DNA of 64,000 nucleotides from Paraburkholderia franconis (GCF_009362735.1 NZ_WHNP01000026.1:1-64000), one strand, 5' to 3'; shown: positions 16,194 to 26,047, counted from the first letter of the stretch. Numbers and translations: made by a program. Notes: generated by a model not told the origin, from the sequence alone.

Positions 16194-17617
16194 CGTTTCT
16201 GAAAGCGCGCGTAGAAGAATCCGTCGTGGTCTAAGCTCGAACCAGTGCTTTGTCCGGCGCGGGAACCAGCCGAAACGTCGGCGGGCGCGCGGGCGACTGC
16301 TGGGAGCAGTTGCCCCGGCGCGTCCAATCGTACCGCATCCGCGTGTCGGTTTCCAAACCACTGGGCCTGCAACTCGCCTTCTTCGGGAAAGATCGAGCAC
16401 GTTACGTACAGCAATTCGCCGCCCGGTTTGACGAGCGGCCACAGCGCTTCGAGAATGCGGCGCTGTTCTTCGACGAGCGAGGGAATATCCGACGCGCGGC
16501 GCAGCCAGCGAATGTCCGGATGACGGCGCACGATGCCCGACGCTGAGCAAGGCACGTCGGCGAGAATGCGATCGAATGGCTGATCGGCGGCGTCATGCCA
16601 TTGCGTGGGATTGCCCGCATCGCCGATGCGAACATGAGCGTTCAGCTTCAGACGCTGCAGGTTTTCGCCGATACGCCGCGCGCGCGTCGCATCGCTTTCG
16701 AGTGCGATCAGGTCGATGTTCGCGAGTTCGAGCAGATGGCCCGTCTTGCCGCCGGGCGCCGCGCACGCATCGAGCACGCGCATGCCGTCGCGCACGCCGA
16801 GCCATTGCGCCGCGAGTTGCGCGCCCGCGTCCTGCACGGAGACGACGCCTTCGTTGAAGCCCGGAATGCGCTCGACGGGCATCGGAGCGTCGAGACGCAC
16901 GGCGTGATCGCCGACCTGTGTCGCCGGAATCTGATGCTCGCGCAACGTTTGCAGATACGCATCGACCGTCGCGTGACGCGCGTTCACGCGCAGCGTCAGC
17001 GGACCCTGGCTGTTGCCAGCGGTGAGGATGTCTTGCCACGCATCGGGCCACGCTTTGCGAACGGCATCGATCCACCAGACGGGGTAGTTCCAGCGAGCGA
17101 CTTCATCGTTCCGCGTGTCGGCGAGCAGCGTTTCGCGCTCACGCAAAAAGTTGCGCAGCACCGCGTTCACCAGTCCCTTCGCGAACGCAAACTCGCGCCG
17201 CGCGCCGATCGCGTCCACAGCCTGATCGACGACCGTGAAGGGCGCATACGCAGCGTTGCTCTCTTCATCGACGAGCAACGCGAGCGCACAGACCAGCACG
17301 TGTCCCACATGCGGCGGCGGAGGTTTGCGCACGAGCTTCGCGACCAGCCCCTCGGCCGTGCCGAGCCGGCGCATCGTCCGGTACGCGATGTCTTGCACGG
17401 CCCCACGCGACGCAGCCGCGACACCTTCCGGCAGCGACATGAAAATCGAATGCAGGGCTGCAGGCAGCGCAGCGCCCTGGCGAACGGCGCCGACGGCTTG
17501 GGCTGCGCAATCGAGCGCGAAGCCGAGCGATTCGGGCGCGAGATGCAACGTCGACAGGCGGGTGTCGCGTGAACGCGGTGGCGGTGAAATGGGACGCTGA
17601 GAAGGCTTTCGGGTCAT
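16190..17617 (-). CDS. rsmB: 16S rRNA (cytosine-967-C5)-methyltransferase
   Basis: RsmB/Sun of 475 aa. An N-terminal NusB-like RNA-binding domain (about 30-180) precedes the SAM-dependent methyltransferase domain. Motif I is LDACAAPGGKTGHLLEL, the general-acid/base Cys lies in DVPCSASG (motif IV), and the nucleophile Cys lies in VTCSIFPEE (motif VI). It methylates C967 of 16S rRNA. It heads the rsmB-DUF4390-ntrY-ntrX operon with overlapping junctions. The length is slightly above the usual 430 aa because of a polar N-terminal extension. Confidence 0.93.
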   Translation of the reverse strand: MTRKPSQRPISPPPRSRDTRLSTLHLAPESLGFALDCAAQAVGAVRQGAALPAALHSIFMSLPEGVAAASRGAVQDIAYRTMRRLGTAEGLVAKLVRKPPPPHVGHVLVCALALLVDEESNAAYAPFTVVDQAVDAIGARREFAFAKGLVNAVLRNFLRERETLLADTRNDEVARWNYPVWWIDAVRKAWPDAWQDILTAGNSQGPLTLRVNARHATVDAYLQTLREHQIPATQVGDHAVRLDAPMPVERIPGFNEGVVSVQDAGAQLAAQWLGVRDGMRVLDACAAPGGKTGHLLELANIDLIALESDATRARRIGENLQRLKLNAHVRIGDAGNPTQWHDAADQPFDRILADVPCSASGIVRRHPDIRWLRRASDIPSLVEEQRRILEALWPLVKPGGELLYVTCSIFPEEGELQAQWFGNRHADAVRLDAPGQLLPAVARAPADVSAGSRAGQSTGSSLDHDGFFYARFQKR

Positions 17618-17775
17618 GAACAGGCGGAAAACGAGCGCTTACGGAAAGTGTCGCGCAGACGCCACATTGTAACGTGACGCCGACCGTGGACCGGCGCGCG
17701 CGGCCTTCACGGTCTTCGAAAGCGCGTCTTTTCCTGATCGAGCCTTTCCCGAGATGGCGAGGATTTCGAGCCAGA

Positions 17776-17808
17776 AAGAAAAAGGGGCGAGTCGGTCTCG
17801 CCCCTCTT
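17776..17808 (-). terminator. Rho-independent terminator of htpX
   Basis: On the minus strand GGGGCGAG-ACCGA-CTCGCCCC is followed by TTTTTCTTT, about 50 bp after the htpX stop. Confidence 0.85.
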
Positions 17809-17854
17809 TGGCTGCCATCGCGGGATGCCCCACAGGACGATCCCGGCGTCAGTT

Positions 17855-18712
17855 TTATTCGAAGCGCCCCGTGTGGGCCATCTCCATCAGACGCGCAATG
17901 CGCTCCTCGGTGGACGGGTGCGTCGAGAACAGGTTCTGGATGCCGCCGCCCGACAGCGGATTCATGATCATCATCTGCGCAGTGGCCGGGTGCGCTTCGG
18001 CCGTCGGGAACGGGATGCCGTTCGCGTAGCGGTGAATCTTGTCGAGCGCCGACGCGAGCGCCTGCGGATCGCCCGAAATCTGCGCGCCGCCACGATCCGC
18101 TTCGAACTCGCGCGCACGCGAAATCGCCATCTGGATCAGTGCGCCCGCGATCGGCGCGAGAAGCGCAACGGCGATGCTCGCGATCGGATTGGCCGGACGG
18201 CCATTCTCGTCGCGACCGCCGAAGAACATTGCAAAGTTCGCCAGCGCGGAAATCGCGCCGGCCATCGTCGCCGAAATGGTCGAGATCAGGATGTCGCGGT
18301 GCTTCACATGGGCGAGTTCGTGCGCCATCACGCCGCGCATTTCACGCTCGGACAGCGCGCGCAGAATGCCCGTCGTCGCCGCCACGGCCGCGTGTTCGGG
18401 ATTACGGCCCGTCGCGAACGCGTTGGGCTGGTCTTCGTCGATCAGGTAGACGCGCGGCATCGGCAGATTGGCGCGCGTCGCCAGTTCGCGAACCATCCGG
18501 TAGAACTGCGGCGCGCTCGTTTCGTCCACTTCCTGCGCGTTGTACATGCGCAGGACCATCTTGTCCGAAAACCAGTACGAAAAGAAATTCATCCCGAGCG
18601 CGATCAGCAACGCGAGCATCATGCCGCGCTGGCCGCCGATCATGCCGCCAATCACGACGAAGAGGGCCGTAATCGCGGCCATCAGCATCGCGGTTTTCAC
18701 CCAGTTGAACAT
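17855..18712 (-). CDS. htpX: Membrane zinc protease HtpX
   Basis: M48-family integral membrane metalloprotease of 285 aa. Two N-terminal membrane helices (about 7-50) and two further hydrophobic helices (about 145-195) surround the zinc motif HELAHVKHRD (residues about 131-140), with the third zinc ligand in the downstream EFEADRGGA. It degrades misfolded inner-membrane proteins, overlapping with FtsH. A monocistronic unit ending in a strong terminator. Confidence 0.93.
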   Translation of the reverse strand: MFNWVKTAMLMAAITALFVVIGGMIGGQRGMMLALLIALGMNFFSYWFSDKMVLRMYNAQEVDETSAPQFYRMVRELATRANLPMPRVYLIDEDQPNAFATGRNPEHAAVAATTGILRALSEREMRGVMAHELAHVKHRDILISTISATMAGAISALANFAMFFGGRDENGRPANPIASIAVALLAPIAGALIQMAISRAREFEADRGGAQISGDPQALASALDKIHRYANGIPFPTAEAHPATAQMMIMNPLSGGGIQNLFSTHPSTEERIARLMEMAHTGRFE

Positions 18713-18816
18713 ATCGAGAACTCCTTGCCCGTCACGCGGTTCGTTATTGCTGCCGCCAATTCGCGGCGAATGATTGTAAGCGAATTGTTAGATATGGACG
18801 AGCGGGAAAAATTCAA

Positions 18817-19458
18817 TCACCGCGTTGCTGTGGCGAGCTTGATGCCAAGCCCCACGAATGCACTGCCGACGCCTCGGTCCAACCACTTCTTGATGCCCGG
18901 CTTACCGGAGAATTTGCGCGTGACGCTGCCCGCAATCCAGGCGACGAAGCTGTTCCAGACCATGCTCATCGCGACGAAGACAACACCGAGCGCCAGGAAC
19001 GCGAAGGTCTTGTGATCGCTGCCTGCGGACACGAATTGCGGAAAGAACGACACGAAGAACAGCACGACCTTCGGGTTCAGCACGTTGGTCCAGAAGCCTT
19101 GCAGGAAAAGCTGGCGCAGCGACTTCGGCGCGCCGGTCGCGCGCGCGGCGCCTGCTGCTTCGGCAGCTTCCGGCTTCGTCAGGATGAGACGCACGCCAAG
19201 GTAGATCAGGTAGATCGCGCCGACGAACTTGATCACGGTGAACGCGGTGGCGGACGCGGCCAGCAGCGCCGTCAGCCCGAATGCGCAGGCGAGCGAGTGC
19301 ACGCAGCAACCCGCCGAGATGCCCAGCGCCGACATCAGCCCCGCGCCGCGCCCTTGCGCGACGCTTCGGCCAACGATGTAAGCGGTGTCGGGACCGGGCG
19401 TGACGTTGAGCAGAAAAACGGCGGCGATGAAGAACTCGAAATGGGTAATGCCGAACAT
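18817..19458 (-). CDS. LysE-family amino-acid exporter
   Basis: Protein of 213 aa starting MFGITHFEFF; ATG 19458 is preceded by GAAGAGG, which decides this start over longer upstream frames. Six hydrophobic helices and the family signature NVTPGPDTAYIVGRS (residues about 18-32) mark the LysE/RhtB superfamily, which exports lysine, homoserine, threonine or similar small metabolites. The substrate cannot be told. It sits between htpX and fmt on the same strand but is spaced about 100 bp from each. Confidence 0.88.
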   Translation of the reverse strand: MFGITHFEFFIAAVFLLNVTPGPDTAYIVGRSVAQGRGAGLMSALGISAGCCVHSLACAFGLTALLAASATAFTVIKFVGAIYLIYLGVRLILTKPEAAEAAGAARATGAPKSLRQLFLQGFWTNVLNPKVVLFFVSFFPQFVSAGSDHKTFAFLALGVVFVAMSMVWNSFVAWIAGSVTRKFSGKPGIKKWLDRGVGSAFVGLGIKLATATR

Positions 19459-19559
19459 GGAAACCTCTTCAGGCAGGGTTGCATTGAAGATTCTAACGCG
19501 CCGCGCGAAGCCGGCGTGACCTGGCCGAATGGCAGATTGCGCCGCCGATAACCTGTCGC

Positions 19560-20543
19560 TTATCGTGGCTGCACGAGGTCGAAATGCTGGCCCGCCGCAA
19601 GCGTCGACCCAGCGAGGAAATCGCGCACGGCAAGGCGCTTGCCGCCTGGTTTTTGCAGTTGCGCGATGCGCAGAGCGCCCTCGCCGCACGCCACGACGAT
19701 GCCTTCCGGCGACACATCGATGATCGTGCCGGGCTCAGCGTTGCGTGGCGCTTCGACGGCGCACGCCGACCAGATTTTCAGCACCGTCCCGTCGAGCGTC
19801 GCCGCGCCGCCGGGGAACGGATCGAACGCTCGCACCTGCCGCGCGAGTTCCGCCGCAGGGCGGCGCCAGTCGAGCGCCGCCTCGTGCTTGCCGATCTTCT
19901 CGGCATAGGTGGCGCCGTCGGCGGGCTGAGACGTCGAATCGAGCTTGCCGTTGCGCTCCAGTTCGATCAGCGCATCGACGATCAGCTTTGCGCCCGCTTC
20001 GGCCAGGCGGTCGTGGAGCGTCGCGGTCGTGTCGGTGTCGTGGATCGGCATGCGCGCTTCGGAAATCATCGCGCCCGTATCGAGGCCCGCGTCCATCTGC
20101 ATCAGCGTGACACCAGTTTCCGCGTCGCCGACCTCGATCGCGCGATGGATCGGCGCGGCGCCGCGCCAGCGCGGCAGCAACGAAGCATGAATGTTGATGC
20201 AGCCGTGCGTCGGAATATCGAGCACTTCCTGCGGCAACAGCAGGCCGTAAGCAGCCACTACCATCACATTGTGCGGCGTGGCGCGCAACTGATCGATGGC
20301 AGCCGCGGCTTCAGCCGGAAATTTGCCTGTACGGCGCAACGAAGGCGGCTGCGCGACTTCAATGCCGTGCTCCTGCGCATAGCGCTTCACAGGGCTCGCC
20401 TGCAATTTCATGCCGCGGCCCGCCGGACGGTCAGGCTGGGTGAGGACGAGCGGCACCGGGAAGCCCGCCTCGTGAATCGCAGCGAGCGCCGCGGCGGCGA
20501 ATTCCGGCGTGCCGGCAAAGATGACGCGCAACGAATGGCTCAT
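19560..20543 (-). CDS. fmt: Methionyl-tRNA formyltransferase
   Basis: Protein of 327 aa that formylates initiator Met-tRNA with 10-formyl-THF. The N-terminal Rossmann-like domain has VIFAGTPEFAA and the catalytic signature NIHASLLPRWRGAAPI. The C-terminal OB-fold domain binds tRNA (from about residue 205, EKIGKHEAALDWRRPA). It lies 4 bp after def on the same strand, the usual def-fmt operon in which deformylase removes the group that Fmt adds. Confidence 0.95.
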   Translation of the reverse strand: MSHSLRVIFAGTPEFAAAALAAIHEAGFPVPLVLTQPDRPAGRGMKLQASPVKRYAQEHGIEVAQPPSLRRTGKFPAEAAAAIDQLRATPHNVMVVAAYGLLLPQEVLDIPTHGCINIHASLLPRWRGAAPIHRAIEVGDAETGVTLMQMDAGLDTGAMISEARMPIHDTDTTATLHDRLAEAGAKLIVDALIELERNGKLDSTSQPADGATYAEKIGKHEAALDWRRPAAELARQVRAFDPFPGGAATLDGTVLKIWSACAVEAPRNAEPGTIIDVSPEGIVVACGEGALRIAQLQKPGGKRLAVRDFLAGSTLAAGQHFDLVQPR

Positions 20544-20547
20544 GGCG

Positions 20548-21051
20548 TCACATCGCGTGCGCGAGCTTTTTCATCTTGCTCTTGATGCGCGTCTGCTTGA
20601 GCGGCGACAGATATTCGACGAACACGCGGCCCATCAGGTGATCCATTTCGTGCTGGATACACACGGCGAGCAGCCCTTCGCAGTCGATCTCGAACGTTTC
20701 GCCCTTCTCGTTCAGCGCTCGCACGCGCACTTTCTCGGCGCGCTCGACGTTGTCATAGATGCCCGGCACCGACAGGCAGCCTTCCTCGTTGATCTTCTTT
20801 TCGTCGCTCGACCAGAGGATTTCCGGATTGATGAACGCGCGCAGCTCGTCGTGCGCATCGGACACGTCGATCACGATCACGCGCTCGTGCACGTCGACCT
20901 GAGTTGCCGCGAGACCCACGCCGGGCGCGGCGTACATCGTCTCGGCCATGTCCGCGACGAGCTTGCGGATACGGTTGTCGACCTTTTCGACGGGCTTCGC
21001 GATCTTGTGCAGACGCTTGTCCGGGTAATTGAGGATGTTGAGTAAAGCCAT
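20548..21051 (-). CDS. def: Peptide deformylase
   Basis: Polypeptide deformylase of 167 aa, start MALLNILNYPDKRL at ATG 21051. All three family motifs are present: GVGLAATQV (I), EGCLSVPG (II, metal-ligand Cys) and QHEMDHLMG (III, HExxH metal site). It removes the formyl group from nascent proteins. It is divergent from dprA across a 245-bp intergenic region that must contain both promoters. Confidence 0.95.
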   Translation of the reverse strand: MALLNILNYPDKRLHKIAKPVEKVDNRIRKLVADMAETMYAAPGVGLAATQVDVHERVIVIDVSDAHDELRAFINPEILWSSDEKKINEEGCLSVPGIYDNVERAEKVRVRALNEKGETFEIDCEGLLAVCIQHEMDHLMGRVFVEYLSPLKQTRIKSKMKKLAHAM

Positions 21052-21296
21052 GGTCCTGAAATTGATTGGGCGCCGACGCAGTGAAACACAGTCGCGCAAT
21101 AGCCATTCGGCCAGGTTGTTCGCCGATCGCGACACGCACAGGATAGATGGTGACCGAACCGAATCGATTCAATGCCCAAACGCATGTCGGCCGGCGCGCG
21201 CGAACACCGCGCCGCAGTGGTTTCGGTTTATTTCGGATGATGAAAATTTTAGCATGGCGACCGCCACGCCGGTTGCCGCGCGCGAGGACGCAAGCG

Positions 21297-22478
21297 ATGC
21301 AGACTCTTCCCCTCACTGACGACGAACTGTCCGCCTGGCTGCGGCTCTCGATGGCGCCTGGACTGAAGCCGGCGGCGCTGCGTCAGATGCTGACCGCCTT
21401 CGGCCTTCCGGACGCGGTGCTCGCGCAATCGTTCGCCGCGCTCGCTCAGGCAACCGACGAAGCCTCCGCCCGCGCCGCCCTCGCGCCGCGCGCACCGGAC
21501 TTCGCCGCGCAGCTCGATGCGGTACGTGCATGGCGCGAACTGCCCGGCAACGCGCTCATCACGCTCGACGATCCCGTCTACCCGCCCGCGCTCCTCACCA
21601 TGCCCGATCCGCCGCCGCTGCTATATGTAAAGGGACGCATCGAGTTGCTGCATGCACGCAGCGTCGCGGTCGTCGGCAGCCGAAGCGCGACGCCGCAGGG
21701 CCTGGAAGACGCCGCCCGCTTTGCGCGCACCCTGTCCGACGCGGGATTGACGGTAGTGTCAGGGCTGGCCTTGGGCATAGACGGCGCGGCACATCGCGGC
21801 GCGCTTCAGGGGCGCGGCAGCACGATCGCCGTCATCGGGACGGGCGCCGATATCGTCTACCCGCCTTCGCATCAGGCTCTCGCACAACAGATCGCCGAGC
21901 GCGGCGCGATCATGTCGGAATGGCCACTCGGCACGCCAGCCCGCTCCGCGCATTTTCCGCAACGTAACCGGCTGATTGCGGGGCTCGTGAGCGGCGTGCT
22001 GATCGTCGAGGCGGCCATGCGCTCGGGCTCGCTGATCACGGCCCGGCTTGCCAACGAAATGGGCCGTGATGTGTTCGCGATTCCCGGTTCGATCCACGCA
22101 CCGCTGGCACGCGGCTGCCACCGGATGATCAAACAGGGAGCGAAGCTCGTCGAAACGCCCGAAGATGTGCTCGAAGAATTGGGATTCGCCATACCGCCGC
22201 CCGCGCCCGCACCTGTGCCCGCGCGTCGGCTGCGGGCCCTCCGGCAAACGCCTTCCGCCGACGAATCCACACGCCGTGAAGGCGATCACGGATTGACTGC
22301 CGAGGCGAGGCGCCTGCTCGACGCGCTGGGCCATTCGCCCGCGACGCTTGAAATTCTGGCCGAGCGCACCGAAATGGACGACACGCTGCTGCAAAGCACG
22401 CTGCTGCGTCTCGAGCTGGCCGGCGAACTGTGTGCGCTGCCCGGCGGCCGTTACGTTCGCGCTGCGCACAGTGCGTAA
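21297..22478 (+). CDS. dprA: DNA-processing protein DprA
   Basis: Protein of 393 aa; ATG 21297 follows GAGGA with 8-nt spacing. The Rossmann domain holds VAVVGSRSATPQG and VVSGLALGIDGAAHRGAL (about residues 120-170), then MSEWPLG and FPQRNRLIAGL. A C-terminal winged-helix DML1/DprA_WH domain follows (LTAEARRLLDALG, about 325-390). DprA loads RecA on incoming single-stranded DNA during natural transformation. It lies divergent to def, as in other Burkholderiaceae. Confidence 0.93.
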   Translation: MQTLPLTDDELSAWLRLSMAPGLKPAALRQMLTAFGLPDAVLAQSFAALAQATDEASARAALAPRAPDFAAQLDAVRAWRELPGNALITLDDPVYPPALLTMPDPPPLLYVKGRIELLHARSVAVVGSRSATPQGLEDAARFARTLSDAGLTVVSGLALGIDGAAHRGALQGRGSTIAVIGTGADIVYPPSHQALAQQIAERGAIMSEWPLGTPARSAHFPQRNRLIAGLVSGVLIVEAAMRSGSLITARLANEMGRDVFAIPGSIHAPLARGCHRMIKQGAKLVETPEDVLEELGFAIPPPAPAPVPARRLRALRQTPSADESTRREGDHGLTAEARRLLDALGHSPATLEILAERTEMDDTLLQSTLLRLELAGELCALPGGRYVRAAHSA

Positions 22479-22531
22479 CGCGTCGTGCTACATTCGCGCG
22501 AAATAACCCATGTCATGCCGAAGGAACCGCC

Positions 22532-22909
22532 ATGCCCGCGTTTAACCTGGACACAGACTCGAAACGGATCGCTGAGCGCGTCAATGACCGCGAGACGCTT
22601 TTCGTTGCGTGCCTGTGCGCGGAATGGTGCGGCACCTGCCGGGAGTATCGCTTCGCCTTTGACGCGCTGGCGGACAAGCATCCCGACATTTGCTTTGCGT
22701 GGATCGATATCGAAACGCACGCGGACCGTTTTGACGACCTTGATGTTGAAAATTTCCCAACAATTCTTATCGAAGACGGCACGACCACCCGCTTCTTCGG
22801 AACGGTCTTACCGCAAGCGTCGATCGTCGAACGGATGCTCGTCGATCTGACGGCGCTGCCGGGCGTCAAAGGCGCGCCGAAAATGCGCCCAGCGTTGCTC
22901 GAAGCCTGA
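22532..22909 (+). CDS. Thioredoxin-family protein
   Basis: Small cytoplasmic thioredoxin fold of 125 aa with the redox motif AEWCGTCREY (Cys about residues 33 and 36) and cis-Pro in NFPTILI. It has no signal peptide. WCGTC differs from the canonical WCGPC, which usually shifts the redox potential. It follows dprA by 53 bp and may be co-transcribed with it. The substrate is unknown. Confidence 0.85.
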   Translation: MPAFNLDTDSKRIAERVNDRETLFVACLCAEWCGTCREYRFAFDALADKHPDICFAWIDIETHADRFDDLDVENFPTILIEDGTTTRFFGTVLPQASIVERMLVDLTALPGVKGAPKMRPALLEA

Positions 22910-23137
22910 TTCGTACCCGAAACGCAACAAATCACGCCTGTTTGCGCCACGCGCGGCCGCGGCGGGCGCGGCGGGCGCGGCGGCCGCCGGATCGGCACGG
23001 CGATTGCGGAAATCGCTGCCGGACGCGGCAAAAATCGCACGACGCGCCCTCGAAAGGCACGCCCGACAACGGCCGTCACACGCTTGCCCAATCGATCTGC
23101 GCGCAATTATGATGACCCGCTTTTTTGGGCCAACCGA
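22910..23137. other. GC-rich intergenic DNA
   Basis: Between the thioredoxin gene and topB. It contains a GC-only run of GCGG/GGCGC units around 22955-22990 that can form strong secondary structure. No gene is visible. Confidence 0.5.
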
Positions 23138-23165
23138 TTGCCGCTGCTGTGGCGTGTGCTATAAA
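23138..23165 (+). promoter_or_regulatory. Probable sigma-70 promoter of topB
   Basis: TTGCCG (23138-23143), a 16-bp spacer and TATAAA (23160-23165) lie about 75 bp before the topB start. The hexamers are close to consensus. Confidence 0.5.
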
Positions 23166-23241
23166 GCGGTCGTTAATGGGTGCCAAACCCGGGCGGGAAA
23201 ACCCGAGGTACCAACCCGAATCCACCAATTTATTTTCAGTC

Positions 23242-25902
23242 ATGTCCAAAGCACTGATCATCGCCGAAAAGCCATCCGTCGCGAACGACATCGCGCGGGC
23301 TTTGGGCGGTTTTACCAAGCATGACGAGTACTTCGAGAGCGACGATTTCGTCCTCTCGTCAGCGGTCGGCCATCTGCTCGAGATCGCCGCGCCGGAAGAA
23401 TATGAAGTCAAACGGGGAAAATGGAGTTTCGCCAATCTCCCCGTTATTCCGCCCCATTTCGACCTGAATCCGATTGCAAAAAGTGAATCCAGGCTGAAGG
23501 TGCTGAACAAGCTGATCAGGCGAAAAGACGTCGACCGACTGATTAACGCATGCGACGCGGGGCGCGAGGGCGAGCTGATTTTCCGCCTGATCGCGCAGCA
23601 CGCGAAAGCGAAACAGCCGGTGCAGCGTCTGTGGCTGCAGTCGATGACGCCCGCCGCGATCCGCGAAGGCTTCGCGCAATTGCGCAGCGACGTCGAGATG
23701 CAGCCGCTCGCGGACGCCGCGCGGTGCCGCTCGGAAGCGGACTGGCTCGTCGGCATCAACGGTACGCGCGCGATGACCGCGTTCAACAGCAAGGGCGGCG
23801 GCTTCTTTCTGACCACGGTCGGACGCGTGCAGACGCCTACGCTGTCGATTGTCGTCGAGCGCGAAGAAAAGATTCGCCGCTTCGTGCCGCGCGATTACTG
23901 GGAAGTGAAGGCGGAATTCGTGTGCGGCGCGGGCTTCTACGAAGGCCGCTGGTTCGATCCGAAGTTCAAGAAAGACGAATTCGATCCGGAGAAGCGCGAT
24001 TCGCGTCTCTGGAGCCTGCCGGCTGCGGAAACGATTGTCGCCGCGTGTCGGGGACAGCTCGGCAATGTGACGGAAGAATCGAAGCCGTCGACGCAGCTGT
24101 CGCCGGCTCTCTTCGACCTCACCAGTCTCCAGCGCGAGGCCAACGGCCGTTTCGGCTTCTCGGCGAAGAACACGCTCGGGCTCGCCCAGGCGCTGTACGA
24201 AAAGCACAAAGTGCTGACCTATCCGCGTACCGACGCGCGCGCGCTGCCGGAAGACTACCTGGAGACGGTCAAGCACACGATGGAGATGCTCAAGGAGAGC
24301 AACAACTATCTGCCGCACGCGAAACAGGTGCTCGACAAAGACTGGGTGAAACCGAACAAGCGCATCTTCGACAACTCGAAGATCAGCGATCACTTCGCCA
24401 TCATCCCGACGCTGCAGGCACCGAAAGCGCTGTCGGAACCCGAGCAGAAGCTGTACGACCTCGTCGTCAAGCGCTTCCTCGCCGTGTTCTTCCCGGCCGC
24501 CGAGTACCGCGTGACCACGCGCATCACGGAGGTCGTCGGCCATCATTTCAAGACCGAAGGCAAGGTGCTCGTCGAAGCCGGCTGGCTTCAGGTGTACGGC
24601 CGCGAAACGGGCGGCGAAGACGCAAACCTCGTCCCGGTGAAGAAGGACGAGAAGGTCAAGACGGACAAGATCGCCGCGCAGCAACTCGTCACGAAGCCGC
24701 CTGCACGCTACAACGAAGCGACACTGCTCTCGGCAATGGAAGGCGCGGGCAAGCTCGTCGAAGACGACGAACTGCGCGAAGCGATGGCCGCGAAGGGGCT
24801 TGGCACGCCGGCCACGCGCGCGGCGATCATCGAAGGTCTGCTCGGCGAAAAGTATCTGGTCCGCGAAGGCCGCGAGCTGATTCCGACCGCGAAGGCTTTC
24901 CAGCTGATGACACTCCTGCGCGGCCTTAGCGTGAAGGAGCTGACCGCGCCTGAACTGACGGGCGAATGGGAATACAAGCTGTCGCAGATGGAGCGCGGCA
25001 AGCTGCCGCGCGACGCGTTCATGCAGGAAATCGCCCGCATGACGCAGACCATCGTCAAGCGCGCGAAGGAATACGATTCGGACACGATTCCCGGCGACTA
25101 CGCGACGCTGCAAACGCCTTGCCCGAATTGCGACGGACAGGTGAAGGAAAACTACCGCCGTTTCGCCTGCACGAAATGCGAGTTCTCGATCTCGAAGATT
25201 CCGGGCGGCCGGCAATTCGAAATCGAAGAAGTCGAAGAGTTGTTGCAGAAGAAGGAAATCGGGCCGCTGTCGGGTTTCCGCAGCAAGATGGGCCGGCCGT
25301 TTTCCGCGATTCTCAAACTTTCGTTCGACGACGAAACGAAAAACTACAAGCTCGAGTTCGACTTCGGTCAGGATCAGGGCGGCGAAGACGGCGAAGCACC
25401 GGACTTTTCCGAGCAGGAGTCAGTCGGCGCATGTCCGAAGTGCGGCGGCAAGGTTTTCGAGCACGGCATGAGCTACGTGTGCGAGAACTCGGTCGCGAAT
25501 CCGAAGACGTGCGATTTCCGTTCAGGCAAGGTCATCCTGCAACAGGAAATCGCGCGTGAGCAGATGGCCAAGCTGCTGCAGGACGGACGCACCGACTTGC
25601 TGACGAATTTCAAGTCGTCGCGCACGGGCAGGAACTTCAAGGCTTATCTCGTCAAGCAGAGCGACGGCAAGATCGGCTTCGAGTTCGAAAAGAAGGAACC
25701 GAAGGAAGGCGCAGCCAAAAAGGCAGCCGCGAAGTCCGCGGGCAAGGCAGCGTCCGCCGCCGCGGACGCCGATGCGGAGGCCGCGAACGAGGCACCCGTG
25801 AAGAAGGCAGCGGCAAAAACGGCCGCCGCCAAGAAAGCGCCTGCAAAGAAGGCCGCCACCAAGACGGCAACGAAGACCGCAACGCGCAAGACTGGCTCAT
25901 AA
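23242..25902 (+). CDS. topB: DNA topoisomerase III
   Basis: Type IA topoisomerase of 886 aa, start MSKALIIAEKPSVAND at ATG 23242. The Toprim domain has the AEKPSVA Glu and CDAGREGELIF metal-binding acids. The catalytic Tyr is in LTYPRTDARALPEDY (about residue 330). After the core come zinc-ribbon-like modules: CPNC...CTKC (about 630-650) and CPKC...CENS...TC (about 732-760). The last 60 residues are Lys/Ala repeats (KKAAAK, KKAPAK), which resemble a histone H1-like DNA-binding tail. TopB decatenates DNA and unlinks replication intermediates. It ends in a strong terminator. Confidence 0.94.
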   Translation: MSKALIIAEKPSVANDIARALGGFTKHDEYFESDDFVLSSAVGHLLEIAAPEEYEVKRGKWSFANLPVIPPHFDLNPIAKSESRLKVLNKLIRRKDVDRLINACDAGREGELIFRLIAQHAKAKQPVQRLWLQSMTPAAIREGFAQLRSDVEMQPLADAARCRSEADWLVGINGTRAMTAFNSKGGGFFLTTVGRVQTPTLSIVVEREEKIRRFVPRDYWEVKAEFVCGAGFYEGRWFDPKFKKDEFDPEKRDSRLWSLPAAETIVAACRGQLGNVTEESKPSTQLSPALFDLTSLQREANGRFGFSAKNTLGLAQALYEKHKVLTYPRTDARALPEDYLETVKHTMEMLKESNNYLPHAKQVLDKDWVKPNKRIFDNSKISDHFAIIPTLQAPKALSEPEQKLYDLVVKRFLAVFFPAAEYRVTTRITEVVGHHFKTEGKVLVEAGWLQVYGRETGGEDANLVPVKKDEKVKTDKIAAQQLVTKPPARYNEATLLSAMEGAGKLVEDDELREAMAAKGLGTPATRAAIIEGLLGEKYLVREGRELIPTAKAFQLMTLLRGLSVKELTAPELTGEWEYKLSQMERGKLPRDAFMQEIARMTQTIVKRAKEYDSDTIPGDYATLQTPCPNCDGQVKENYRRFACTKCEFSISKIPGGRQFEIEEVEELLQKKEIGPLSGFRSKMGRPFSAILKLSFDDETKNYKLEFDFGQDQGGEDGEAPDFSEQESVGACPKCGGKVFEHGMSYVCENSVANPKTCDFRSGKVILQQEIAREQMAKLLQDGRTDLLTNFKSSRTGRNFKAYLVKQSDGKIGFEFEKKEPKEGAAKKAAAKSAGKAASAAADADAEAANEAPVKKAAAKTAAAKKAPAKKAATKTATKTATRKTGS

Positions 25903-25938
25903 GGCCCGCGCGGTTCGCACCGCAACCGTCCGCGCAAC

Positions 25939-25979
25939 AAAAAACGCAGTCAGCCTTAACAGGCGACTGCGTTTTTTTA
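25939..25979 (+). terminator. Rho-independent terminator of topB
   Basis: ACGCAGTC...GACTGCGT with A- and T-runs on either side; it can act on both strands. Confidence 0.85.
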
Positions 25980-25990
25980 TCTTCCGCGAC

Positions 25991-26018
25991 AGCATGCCGC
26001 GCCTTTGCGCGGCATGCT
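25991..26018. terminator. Perfect 12-bp hairpin between convergent genes
   Basis: AGCATGCCGCGC-CTTT-GCGCGGCATGCT is a perfect stem-loop 30 bp beyond the LysR-gene stop. On the minus strand the T-run occurs only 10 bp later, in the topB terminator. It may act as the LysR-side terminator or as a transcript-stabilising stem. Confidence 0.5.
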
Positions 26019-26047
26019 CACTTCAACAAACCCGCACCATTCCTGAG

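Noticed and set aside
16190..16550. N-terminal extension of the DUF4390 protein into rsmB
   Set aside because: The extension is Arg-rich shadow of rsmB. The GTG at 16193 gives a clean signal peptide and a GTGA overlap.
22950..22995. CRISPR-like or repeat array in the GC-rich tract before topB
   Set aside because: Only short GCGG/GGCGC units without spacers or constant repeats. No CRISPR array was seen anywhere in the window.
23359..25215. 618-aa minus-strand frame opposite topB
   Set aside because: Antisense shadow of topoisomerase III without recognisable domains.
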